Assembly: GCA_035546295.1 (NCBI GenBank)
Contig: DATKBT010000087.1
Location: 1-17,200 of the forward strand
Direction: 5' to 3'
DNA: 17,200 nucleotides
Source: DATKBT01 sp035546295
GTDB taxonomy: Bacteria > Acidobacteriota > Thermoanaerobaculia > Multivoradales > Multivoraceae
Position 1 is the first letter of the stretch. Each line of letters opens with the position of its first letter. A program made the translations under genes and the position numbers. The notes below the pieces were generated by a model. That model saw nothing but the letters and a program-made list of their open reading frames with translations. It had not been told where the DNA came from and ran no database searches. Below, piece by piece: positions 7,768-14,461 of the stretch.

Positions 7768-8346
7768 GTGTCGACGTCCCGATCCTCCACCTCTCCGCGG
7801 GAGCCGTGGTCGCCCACCTCCGGCTCGGACATCGGGCATCTGTTCGTGCAGGTGTACGACGAGCTGCGTCACCTGGCCGGCAGCTTCCTGCGCAGGGAGC
7901 GGCCCGACCACAAGCTGCAGCCGACCGCGCTCGTCCACGAGGTGTTCATGAAGCTGTCGCGGTCGGGAAACCCCGACTGGCGCAGCCGCAAGCACTTCTT
8001 CGCGATCGCGGCTCGTGCGATGCGTCAGATCCTGGTCGACCATGCCCGCGGCCTGAGGGCGCAAAAGCGATGCGGCCAGACCGTCACCCTGGACGAGGCC
8101 CTGGTCGCGGGCGCCGGTCGCGACCTCGACCTGCTGGCTCTGGACGCGGCCCTGGAGAAGCTCGCGGCCGCCTTCCCGGAGCGCGGCCGGATCGTGGAGC
8201 TTCACTTCTTCGGCGGTCTCAGTGTCGCCGAATGTGCCGAGGTTCTCGGCCTCGGCGAGCGCACCGTGTACCGGCAGCTCCGCTCGGCCAAGGCCTGGCT
8301 CCAGAGCGTGCTGGACGAGCCGACGGCGTCGTCTCCTCCGAAATGA
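7768..8346 (+). CDS. ECF-type RNA polymerase sigma factor (TIGR02999-like family)
   Basis: This 192-residue sigma factor has region 2 at about residues 25-100 and region 4 at about 130-185. The sequence signatures YDELRHLAGSFLRRERP, LQPTALVHEVFMKL and HFFAIAARAMRQILVDHAR are those of the ECF subgroup usually paired with Ser/Thr kinases in Acidobacteriota and Planctomycetota. Region 4 holds a helix-turn-helix (LSVAECAEVLGLGERTVYRQLRSAKAWL). The start is a GTG; the in-frame codon at 7753 is a stop, and no Shine-Dalgarno precedes the GTG. Its last codon overlaps the kinase start as ATGA, so the two are translationally coupled and the kinase very probably controls this sigma factor. No anti-sigma is adjacent. 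Target promoters are unknown. Confidence 0.92.
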   Translation: MSTSRSSTSPREPWSPTSGSDIGHLFVQVYDELRHLAGSFLRRERPDHKLQPTALVHEVFMKLSRSGNPDWRSRKHFFAIAARAMRQILVDHARGLRAQKRCGQTVTLDEALVAGAGRDLDLLALDAALEKLAAAFPERGRIVELHFFGGLSVAECAEVLGLGERTVYRQLRSAKAWLQSVLDEPTASSPPK

Positions 8347-10946
8347 CCGGGCACGCGATCACGGGAGGCGAGGAGCGCGAGCTGGAGCGTGCGCTCGACC
8401 TGTTCGAGGAGCTCGCCGATCTCGATCCCGGCCACCAGAGCGAGCGGCTCGGAGCGATTCGCCGGGAGGCGCCCGGGCTGGCCGCCCGCATCGAGGCGAT
8501 GCTGCGCGCCGATCGCGCGCCCCGTCTCGATCCCGGGCTCCTCCACGGCGAGTCCGACTCCGACCTGAGCGCAGGCTCGGTCATCGGCTCCTTCCGCATC
8601 CTCGAGGAGCTCGGTCGCGGCGGGATGGGGATCGTCTACCTGGCCGAGCGGGCCGACGCCGACTTCGAGCAGCGGGTGGCGCTCAAGGTGATGAGCTCGC
8701 GCCTGCGCAGCCCCGAGTTGGTCGGTCGGTTCCAGCAGGAGCGTCGGCTGCTCGCCCGGCTGGAGCATCCGAACATCGCGCGGCTCATCGACGGCGGCTT
8801 CACCCCCGGCGGGCTGCCCTACTACGTGATGGAGCTGGTCGAGGGCGAGCGGATCGACCGGTACTGCGACCGCCACCGGCTGACGGTCGATCAGCGGATC
8901 GATCTGTTCCTGAAGGTGTGCGAAGCGGTCGGTCACGCCCACCGGCATCTGATCGTCCACCGCGACCTCAAGCCTTCGAACATCCTGGTCAACGAGGCGG
9001 GGGCTCCCAAGCTGCTCGACTTCGGCATCGCCAAACCGGTCGACCTCGCGGAGACCGAGCTCACCGCTGCGCAACCTCCGGACGGATGGGGGGCGGGTTC
9101 GACAGCGTGCGCCGACCTCACTCGGACCGGCATGATGCGGCTCACCCCGGAGTACGCGAGCCCGGAGCAGCTCCGGGGCGAGGCGAGCACCACCGCCACC
9201 GACGTGTACTCGATGGGGGTCTTGCTCTACGAGCTCCTGTGTGGCGCCCGGCCGCGTCGGGTGGGGGCGAGGTCGCCGCGCGAGCTGGCGGAGGCGATCA
9301 CCGATGAGGCGGCCATGGCGCCGAGCTCGGCCGTCTCCGCTGCGGACGAGAGGGGGGCCGAGGGGGCCGCGAGAGCCGCGGAGCGGGCGTCGCTGCGAGG
9401 TGCGACTTGCTCACGACTGCGCCGTCGACTGCGCGGAGATCTCGACGCGATCGTCCTCTGCGCCCTCCATCTCGATCCGGGGAAGCGCTACGAGACGGCG
9501 CAGGCGCTCGCCGCCGATCTGGAGCGCGAGCGCGCCGGGCTGAGCGTCTCGGCGCGGCCCGACACTCTGAGCTACCGGACGCTGCGTCTGCTCCGCCAGC
9601 ACCGCGGGCTGCTCGGCGCGGTGGCGGTGGTCGTCCTCGCGCTCTCGATCGGGCTGTTGCTCGCCCTGCGCGAAACCCTGCGGGCTCGCGCCGAGCGGGA
9701 TCTGGCGCGCGGAGTGAGCTCGCTCTTGCAGGGGGTTCTGGAGGCGCCGGATCCCAGCGTGGCGGGCAGCCGCGGGCGTGAGACGCGGCTCGAGGACCTG
9801 CTCCGCGGTGCGAGCTCCAACCTCGACGCTGCGATGGGCGAATGGAGACCCGAGGTCGAGGCGGAGATCCGCACTACCCTGGGGCGGACCTACCTCAACC
9901 TGGGGATGCTCGCAGAGGGCGAGCGCGAGCTCCACCGCGCGGTGGCATTGTGGGAGCGCGTGGCCGGCTTCGAGCGCTACGACGAGGCCTACCGCGCCGC
10001 TCTGTTGCTGATCATCGTCCCCACCCTCCAACGCGGGCTCACCCCCGAGCTCGAGGCGTCGCTGCTGGCGCTCCTGGAACGGTGCCGAGCCTCCGAGGCC
10101 TGTCCCCCCGACACCGAGGCCAACCTCCTCGCCGCGCTCGGCAACCAATACTCGAACGTCGGTCGTCGCGACGAGGCTGAGGAGCGGCTCGAGCAGGCTC
10201 TGGCGCGCATTCCGCATTTGCCGCCCTCGGAGGAGCGCGACTACCTCCATCCCCTCCTGCTGCGCGAGCTCGGCCTCCTCGCCTGCGATCGCGGCGAGCT
10301 CGCCCGCTGCCGGGAGCTGCTCGAGGAGGCGCTGACCCTGCCGGACGTCCCCGATCCCCACCGGGTGACCATTCTGCGCGCGCTGGGCACGGTCGACCGC
10401 CTGCTCGGCGATCTGGCGAGCGCCCGGGAGCTGCTCGACCGCGCTCTGCAGCTGGGGCTCGAGGTGCAGGGGCCGGATCACGTCTCGGTCGGGAGAGTGC
10501 ACGTGGAGCAGGCGGAGACGCTGTTCGACGAGGGGGAGGCGGAGCAGGCGAGGGAGGTCCTCGACCGCGGCATCGAGACGCTGCGCGCCCAGCTCGAGCC
10601 CAGTCACGGCTTCTTGACCGCTGGCCTGCTGGCGGAGGCTCGGTTGCTGATCGCCGAGGGGCGCCCGGATCGGGCGGAGGCGGTGCTGCGCGAGGTACTG
10701 GCGGCCCGAGAGCCGGAGCGGGCGCGCGCGATCTCCGATCCCGACGTGGCGAGGTCCGAGAGTCTGTTGGGTTGGGCGCTCTGGCGGAAGGGCGAGCACG
10801 AGGAAGGTCGACGACGGATGGAGATCGCGACCGAGGCCCTCGCCGAGATCCTCGGAGACGACGACCCGCGCGTAACCGAAGCGCGAGCGCGGCTGTCGAG
10901 CGTGAGCTCCGAGCCCGGCGGGACCCGCGCACCGGGCGCCCGGTGA
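8343..10946 (+). CDS. Transmembrane Ser/Thr protein kinase with C-terminal TPR-like domain
   Basis: This is an 867-residue Pkn-type kinase. A helical N-terminal segment (1-78) precedes the catalytic domain (about 84-400): glycine loop GRGGMG (91-96), Lys115 in VALKV, alpha-C Glu133, catalytic HRDLKPSN (His206-Asp208), DFG (226-228) and SPE (273-275). All key residues are present, and it is an RD kinase. A low-complexity Ala/Arg-rich insert lies at about 305-360. One membrane helix (about 423-442) separates it from a repeat-rich helical region (about 455-860, TPR-like) that should face the periplasm. The start ATG overlaps the sigma stop by 4 nt; the reading frame is open further upstream only as the shadow of the sigma gene. 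Known relatives couple an external signal to an ECF sigma factor by phosphorylation; that role here is inferred from the overlap. Confidence 0.93.
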   Translation: MTGHAITGGEERELERALDLFEELADLDPGHQSERLGAIRREAPGLAARIEAMLRADRAPRLDPGLLHGESDSDLSAGSVIGSFRILEELGRGGMGIVYLAERADADFEQRVALKVMSSRLRSPELVGRFQQERRLLARLEHPNIARLIDGGFTPGGLPYYVMELVEGERIDRYCDRHRLTVDQRIDLFLKVCEAVGHAHRHLIVHRDLKPSNILVNEAGAPKLLDFGIAKPVDLAETELTAAQPPDGWGAGSTACADLTRTGMMRLTPEYASPEQLRGEASTTATDVYSMGVLLYELLCGARPRRVGARSPRELAEAITDEAAMAPSSAVSAADERGAEGAARAAERASLRGATCSRLRRRLRGDLDAIVLCALHLDPGKRYETAQALAADLERERAGLSVSARPDTLSYRTLRLLRQHRGLLGAVAVVVLALSIGLLLALRETLRARAERDLARGVSSLLQGVLEAPDPSVAGSRGRETRLEDLLRGASSNLDAAMGEWRPEVEAEIRTTLGRTYLNLGMLAEGERELHRAVALWERVAGFERYDEAYRAALLLIIVPTLQRGLTPELEASLLALLERCRASEACPPDTEANLLAALGNQYSNVGRRDEAEERLEQALARIPHLPPSEERDYLHPLLLRELGLLACDRGELARCRELLEEALTLPDVPDPHRVTILRALGTVDRLLGDLASARELLDRALQLGLEVQGPDHVSVGRVHVEQAETLFDEGEAEQAREVLDRGIETLRAQLEPSHGFLTAGLLAEARLLIAEGRPDRAEAVLREVLAAREPERARAISDPDVARSESLLGWALWRKGEHEEGRRRMEIATEALAEILGDDDPRVTEARARLSSVSSEPGGTRAPGAR
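10930..10945. terminator. Perfect 16-bp palindrome at the kinase stop codon
   Basis: CACCGGGCGCCCGGTG is self-complementary over 16 bp. It covers the last codons of the kinase gene and two bases of its TGA. It lies in the convergent junction with the DUF4180 gene. With no loop or T-tract it is a poor intrinsic terminator as such, but it can stall or form a cruciform; chance in GC-rich DNA is also possible. Confidence 0.35.
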
Positions 10947-10981
10947 CGATCAGGGCTCGCTGCCGACGAGCGTGCAGGCTC

Positions 10982-10998
10982 TCACCACGGGCTGCTAG
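10982..10998. repeat. Half copy of the CTAG-ended palindromic repeat
   Basis: TCACCACGGGCTGCTAG at 10982-10998 is identical over 17 bases to 7538-7554 behind the histidine kinase gene. Here the opposite arm is missing or degraded. Read on the minus strand it provides the last four or five codons and the TGA stop of the DUF4180 gene. Confidence 0.65.
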
Positions 10999-11320
10999 CC
11001 AACCAGGCGATCGCCTCGTCGCGCGTCGCGAAGACGCGAAAGCCAGCGCCGCGCTCGGCTTCCAGAGCGAGCTCGCGGAAGCGAACCGGCCGGCTGTCGA
11101 GATCGGGCACGACAGCGGCGGTCCGGATGCCGTAGTTGGCGGCGTTCTGCAGCAGCTCGCCCGCGATGCCCGTGCGCAGGTCGAAGAAGGAGTCGGCAAG
11201 CGCATCGCGTTCGAGCAGCAGCCTCGAGCTGCCGCTCTCGATGCACGAGCGCAGCGCCGCCAGCAGGTCAGGGGCGTCCGCAGCGGTCGCCGCGACCAAG
11301 GGACCGTCGGCTGCGGTCAT
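10982..11320 (-). CDS. DUF4180 family protein
   Basis: This 112-residue soluble protein matches the DUF4180 family in length and in its core: DSFFDLRTGIAGELLQNAANYGIRTAAVV (residues 43-71) corresponds to the FFDLRTGLAGEILQ-type motif, followed by the RFRELALEAERG helix and a terminal FRVFATRDEAIAWL. The molecular role of the family is not established. The ATG at 11320 is preceded by a C-rich stretch with no Shine-Dalgarno. It lies 44 nt downstream of the serine hydrolase on the same strand and may be co-transcribed. Its last residues and stop (ASSPW-stop) are encoded by a copy of the CTAG-ended repeat, so the natural C-terminus may have been altered by repeat insertion. It faces the kinase gene convergently. 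Confidence 0.82.
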   Translation of the reverse strand: MTAADGPLVAATAADAPDLLAALRSCIESGSSRLLLERDALADSFFDLRTGIAGELLQNAANYGIRTAAVVPDLDSRPVRFRELALEAERGAGFRVFATRDEAIAWLASSPW

Positions 11321-11364
11321 GTCGGGAGGGGGGATCCGGGGGGCTCCCGCGAACGTGGCTGTGG

Positions 11365-12690
11365 CTACTCGACGATCGCCTGGTAGGTGAGCCGCTTGAA
11401 GTCGCCGCCGAGCGACGTGCGGTGGGGGATGATCTGGACCATGTAGATGCCGATCAGCTCCTCCTGCGGGTCGATCCAAAAGGCGGTGCCGGCGGCGCCG
11501 CCCCAGTTGTATTCGCCCTCCGAGGTCAGCTCGCCGATCTCTCCCAGGTCGGTGGCGACCGCGAAGCCGAGGCCGAAGCCGTAGCCGCCGCGCCCCAACC
11601 CCATCGGGATGTCGCCGAGATGGCTGGTGGTCATCAGCTCGACGGTCTTCGGCGAGAGCAGGCGCACGCCGTCGAGCTCGCCGCCGTTGAGCATCATCAG
11701 GCAGAAGCGCATGTAGTCGGAGGCGGTCGAGACCATGCCGCCCCCGCCCGAGGGCATCGGCGGCCGGCGCAGGAAATTGCGCGAGGTCGAGGCCGCCGCG
11801 ACCACCAGCTCGTTCGAGTCGCTGGGGCGCAGCCAGGCATCGGCGCCCGCCGAGGTGCCGGCCGGCGAGTAGAGCTGGGCGAAGCGGTCGCGCTTCGAGT
11901 CGGGGACCCAGAACGCGGTGTCGACCATGCCCAGCGGCTTGGTGATCCGCTGCTCGACGAACTCGTCGAAGGGCGTACCCGAGATCACCTCGACCAGACG
12001 GCCCAGGATGTCGATCGCCACGCTGTAGTGCCAGGTGGTGCCGGGCTCGTAGAGCAGCGGCTGGTCGCCGATCGCGGTGCTGAAGTCGGCTAGGCTGCGG
12101 TCGTCGAGCAGCAGACCCGCCTTGCGGTACTCCTGGTCGACCGGGGTGTTGCCGAACACGCCGTAGGTGAGCCCGGCGGTGTGCCGCAGCAGGTCGCGGA
12201 TGGTGATCGGGCGCTCGGCGTCCCGCGTGCGCCACTCGGCCTCGCCGGCCTCGGACGTCTCGACCTTCTCCATCACCTTCATGTCCGCGAACTCGGGCAG
12301 GTAGCGCTCGAGCGGATCGCCGAGGGCGAAATGGCCCTCCTCGTAGAGCATCATCACCGCGACCGACGTGATCGGCTTGGTCATCGAGTAGATGCGGAAG
12401 ATGGTGTCGGGCGCCATCGGAACCCCCTGCTCGCGGTCGGCGAGGCCCCACTCGTGGCTGTAGACGACCTTGCCCCGGCGCGCGATCATCGCCAGCGCCC
12501 CGGGAGCCACGCCCTCGGCGATCCTCTCCTCCATGTGCTCGGTGAGGCGCTCGAGGCGCTCCGCCGACATGCCGACCTCTTCTGGCTTGGCGGTGGGAAG
12601 GCCGTTGGCGAGGAGCGGCAGCGCGACCAGCAGCAGAGCGAGCGCGAGTCCGGCGATGCGACGGACGGGCGGAGCGAGTGGCTTTCGCAT
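11365..12690 (-). CDS. Exported beta-lactamase-fold serine hydrolase (class C / family VIII esterase type)
   Basis: This is a 441-residue penicillin-binding-protein-fold hydrolase. The N-terminus has an Arg/Lys head and a hydrophobic segment (13-29, LALALLLVALPLLANG), indicating export. The catalytic SxxK is S102-M-T-K105 in the context FRIYSMTKPITS. The tyrosine motif is Y222-S-V rather than Y-x-N. In place of K-T-G there is W396-G-G (YNWGGAAGT). This Y-S-x plus W-G-G pattern is typical of family VIII carboxylesterases such as EstB, so an ester or amide substrate is more likely than a beta-lactam. The start at 12690 is supported by GGAGG (12696-12700) 5 nt upstream. It is divergent from the second sigma gene and upstream of DUF4180. 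The substrate is unknown. Confidence 0.9.
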   Translation of the reverse strand: MRKPLAPPVRRIAGLALALLLVALPLLANGLPTAKPEEVGMSAERLERLTEHMEERIAEGVAPGALAMIARRGKVVYSHEWGLADREQGVPMAPDTIFRIYSMTKPITSVAVMMLYEEGHFALGDPLERYLPEFADMKVMEKVETSEAGEAEWRTRDAERPITIRDLLRHTAGLTYGVFGNTPVDQEYRKAGLLLDDRSLADFSTAIGDQPLLYEPGTTWHYSVAIDILGRLVEVISGTPFDEFVEQRITKPLGMVDTAFWVPDSKRDRFAQLYSPAGTSAGADAWLRPSDSNELVVAAASTSRNFLRRPPMPSGGGGMVSTASDYMRFCLMMLNGGELDGVRLLSPKTVELMTTSHLGDIPMGLGRGGYGFGLGFAVATDLGEIGELTSEGEYNWGGAAGTAFWIDPQEELIGIYMVQIIPHRTSLGGDFKRLTYQAIVE

Positions 12691-12838
12691 GGGTGCCTCC
12701 AGCGGTTGCGAGAATCGACATCGAGAGGGTAGCGGATTGGCGCTCGCCAGCGCCAGCGCCGCCCGAGGACCGACGGGTAGTTGTGTCGTCGCTGCCCTTG
12801 CCGCGTCTTCCTCTCGGAGGGAGTGCTAACGTGCCTGA

Positions 12839-13438
12839 GTGCATTCAGAGGCCGAGCTGGTCGAACGGTTCCGCGCGACCGGTGAGGGGCGGTGGTTCGA
12901 GGAGCTCTACCGTCTCAGCCGCCGTCGGGTGTTCGGGGTCTGCATGAAGATCCTGCGCGACGTCGACCGGGCGCAGGACGCCTGTCACGAAGCCTTCCTG
13001 CGCGCCTACGAGCGCTTCGGGACGCTGCGCGGCGACCGCTTCTCTTCGTGGGTCTGCCGGATCGCTGCCAACCAGTGCTACGACGCGCTCAGGCGCCAGG
13101 CTCGCGCGCAGGAAGAGCACATCGACGACCTCGAGAACGAGCCGGCGAATGACGTGGCGATCGAGCGCGAGGCCGCGACGCGCGAGAAGCTCGATCGCGC
13201 CGTCGAGATCGTCCGCGCGCTGGCCCCGCACCAGCGCGCCGTGTTCCTGCTCAAGCACGTCGAAGGCAGGAGCTATCGGGAGATCGAGCTCTTCACCGGG
13301 TACACCACCGGCGAGGTGCGCTCGTTCCTCCAGAACGCCCGGCGCAACGTTCGGCTCGGCTGGGAGCGAGGGCAGGACGCGGCGTCTGCGGGGTCCGTTT
13401 CCGCGCGACGGGTCGGCGCCCGAGGGACGCCGTCTTGA
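12839..13438 (+). CDS. RpoE-like ECF sigma factor
   Basis: This 199-residue sigma factor has region 2 at about residues 20-90 (YRLSRRRVFGVCMKILRD, DACHEAFLRAYERF, SWVCRIAANQCYDALRR) and region 4 at about 125-175 (LAPHQRAVFLLKHVEGRSYREIELFTG, then GEVRSFLQNARRNVR). The start is a GTG directly preceded by an in-frame TGA. The purine-rich GGAGG at 12816-12820 is 18 nt away, too far for normal use; TAACGT at 12827-12832 is at best a very weak -10-like sequence. Its stop overlaps the next gene as TTGA, coupling it to a zinc-finger anti-sigma, the standard arrangement for autoregulated ECF systems. The C-terminal tail after region 4 (about 20 residues) is Ala/Ser/Gly-rich and unstructured. Confidence 0.93.
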   Translation: MHSEAELVERFRATGEGRWFEELYRLSRRRVFGVCMKILRDVDRAQDACHEAFLRAYERFGTLRGDRFSSWVCRIAANQCYDALRRQARAQEEHIDDLENEPANDVAIEREAATREKLDRAVEIVRALAPHQRAVFLLKHVEGRSYREIELFTGYTTGEVRSFLQNARRNVRLGWERGQDAASAGSVSARRVGARGTPS

Positions 13439-14232
13439 CCCAGCGCCCGAGCGAGACCATACCGACCGGGTTGCTGGACGCGCTGCGCGAGAGCCGCGGG
13501 GACTGCCCGCCGCTCGAGCTCCTGCTCGAGCTCGAGCGCGCCGGCGCCGACGCCGACGATCGCGAGAGGATCGAGCGGCACGTCGAGCTGTGCCCGACCT
13601 GCGCCGGCATCGTCGAGCCGGCGGAGGGCGACGTCGACGACGTGGCCTGGCGTCGGGTGGCGGCCGAGCTCGAGGACCGGCAGCGGCCGTGGGCCGGGTC
13701 GAAGGAGAAGGCGAAGGAGAAGGCGAAGGAGCAGGAGAAGGAGCAGGAGAAGGAGCAGGAGAAGACGGCGTGGCGCGGTCGCCGTCCGCTGCTGGCGCTC
13801 GCCGCCGCCGTTCTCGCCGTGCTCGGCGGGCTCGTGGTCTGGCGTATGGCCTGGCAGGTCGCGGATCCCACGGAGGGCGTCCCGGCGGCGAGCGGCGTGG
13901 TGCGTGGGGCCGTGATCCAGGGGCTCGAGCCGATCGGCCCGCTCGAGTCCGCCGACTCGCTCGACGCCTTCCGCTGGCGGATGCCGGCGCCGCTCGAGGT
14001 CGAGCTCCACGTCGAGGTCCAACGAAGCGGGGAGTCGTCACCGGAAGCGACGACCACCTGGACGATACTGACGATACTGTGGCGTGGCGTCGCCAGCGGC
14101 CGATCGCTCGCGGCGCCGGCGTCGTTGCGGGATCAGCTCGCTCCGGGCGCGTATCGGTGGCGGGTGACCGGCGTCGACGAGCGGGGAGCGGTCGTCGCCC
14201 GCTCGGCGTGGGTCGACTTCCGCATCGAGTGA
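13435..14232 (+). CDS. Membrane zinc-finger anti-sigma factor with extracytoplasmic beta domain
   Basis: This 265-residue protein has an N-terminal zinc-binding anti-sigma (ZAS, zf-HC2) helix bundle: His49-x3-Cys53-x2-Cys56 (HVELCPTC), with Cys24 as the probable fourth ligand. A Lys/Glu/Gln tandem-repeat linker follows (about 90-110), then one membrane helix (about 118-140, LLALAAAVLAVLGGLVVW). The C-terminal 120 residues (FRWRMP, AYRWRVTGVDERG, WVDFRIE) look like an Ig/Fn3-type beta-sandwich outside the membrane. It should sequester the upstream sigma factor at the membrane and release it on a signal. The start is TTG 13435, overlapping the sigma stop (TTGA); the ZAS domain lies close behind, and no better start is visible. 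The next gene encodes an exported TPR-CHAT protein, a candidate partner. Confidence 0.88.
   Translation: MTQRPSETIPTGLLDALRESRGDCPPLELLLELERAGADADDRERIERHVELCPTCAGIVEPAEGDVDDVAWRRVAAELEDRQRPWAGSKEKAKEKAKEQEKEQEKEQEKTAWRGRRPLLALAAAVLAVLGGLVVWRMAWQVADPTEGVPAASGVVRGAVIQGLEPIGPLESADSLDAFRWRMPAPLEVELHVEVQRSGESSPEATTTWTILTILWRGVASGRSLAAPASLRDQLAPGAYRWRVTGVDERGAVVARSAWVDFRIE
13702..13764. repeat. 12-bp tandem repeat encoding a Lys/Glu/Gln linker
   Basis: Two units of AAGGAGAAGGCG are followed by three of AAGGAGCAGGAG and a final AAG. The translation alternates KEKA and KEQE, a highly charged helical linker between the zinc finger and the membrane helix. The 12-bp unit preserves frame, so slippage would vary linker length without breaking the gene. 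Confidence 0.85.
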
Positions 14233-14251
14233 CGACCCGCGGGGAGCTCGA

Positions 14252-14268
14252 CTGTTCCCGAGGAACAG
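14252..14268. promoter_or_regulatory. 7-bp inverted repeat CTGTTCC-CGA-GGAACAG
   Basis: CTGTTCC (14252-14258) and GGAACAG (14262-14268) are perfect reverse complements with a 3-nt centre, 20 nt after the anti-sigma stop. The right arm contains GGAAC, the usual -35 core of RpoE-type sigma factors, but no convincing -10 follows at the expected distance. It may be an operator, or a short hairpin ending the sigma/anti-sigma transcript. Confidence 0.4.
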
Positions 14269-14337
14269 GCAGACTGGACGAGACGCTGCCGGCCCGATGC
14301 CGACCCGAGCGAACAGTTGCCTCCACCTTCTTCGTAG

Positions 14338-14358
14338 CGGCCGACTCCGTGTCGGCCG
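14338..14358. terminator. 8-bp stem hairpin between anti-sigma and CHAT genes
   Basis: CGGCCGAC (14338-14345) pairs with GTCGGCCG (14351-14358) around the loop TCCGT. No T-tract follows. It could be a terminator-like hairpin separating the anti-sigma gene from the CHAT gene or a member of a palindromic repeat family. Confidence 0.45.
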
Positions 14359-14418
14359 ATCACGACGATGTGACACCACCGTGAAACGGCCAGCCATCGA
14401 ACCGTGACGGCGCGATCG

Positions 14419-14449
14419 TCGACCGGCAGGGGCCGCGAGCCGGTAGAAT
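14419..14449 (+). promoter_or_regulatory. Candidate promoter of the TPR-CHAT gene
   Basis: TAGAAT (14444-14449) matches the -10 consensus at five of six positions. TCGACC (14419-14424) matches the -35 consensus at four of six, with a 19-nt spacer. The GTG start follows 12 nt after the -10, so the leader would be only about five bases and there is no room for a Shine-Dalgarno. This suggests that the CHAT gene has its own promoter rather than depending only on read-through from the sigma operon. Confidence 0.5.
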
Positions 14450-14461
14450 CGTCCGATCCTC

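Noticed and set aside
6220..8205. 661-codon open frame on the - strand
   Set aside because: It runs antisense through the histidine kinase core, the hairpin, the repeat and the sigma gene; no domain is visible.
7806..8342. Upstream extension of the kinase reading frame over the sigma gene
   Set aside because: This part is the out-of-frame translation of the sigma factor gene; the ATG in the ATGA overlap at 8343 gives a normal kinase N-terminus.
11321..12844. Upstream extension of the DUF4180 frame (long minus-strand ORF)
   Set aside because: It is the shadow of the serine hydrolase in another frame; DUF4180 homology begins right after the ATG at 11320, and the length then matches the family.
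13149..14384. 411-codon + strand frame and several minus-strand frames over the anti-sigma gene
   Set aside because: The long Glu/Gly or Leu runs are alternate-frame readings of the 12-bp tandem repeat; the HVELCPTC zinc motif and membrane helix identify the true frame.
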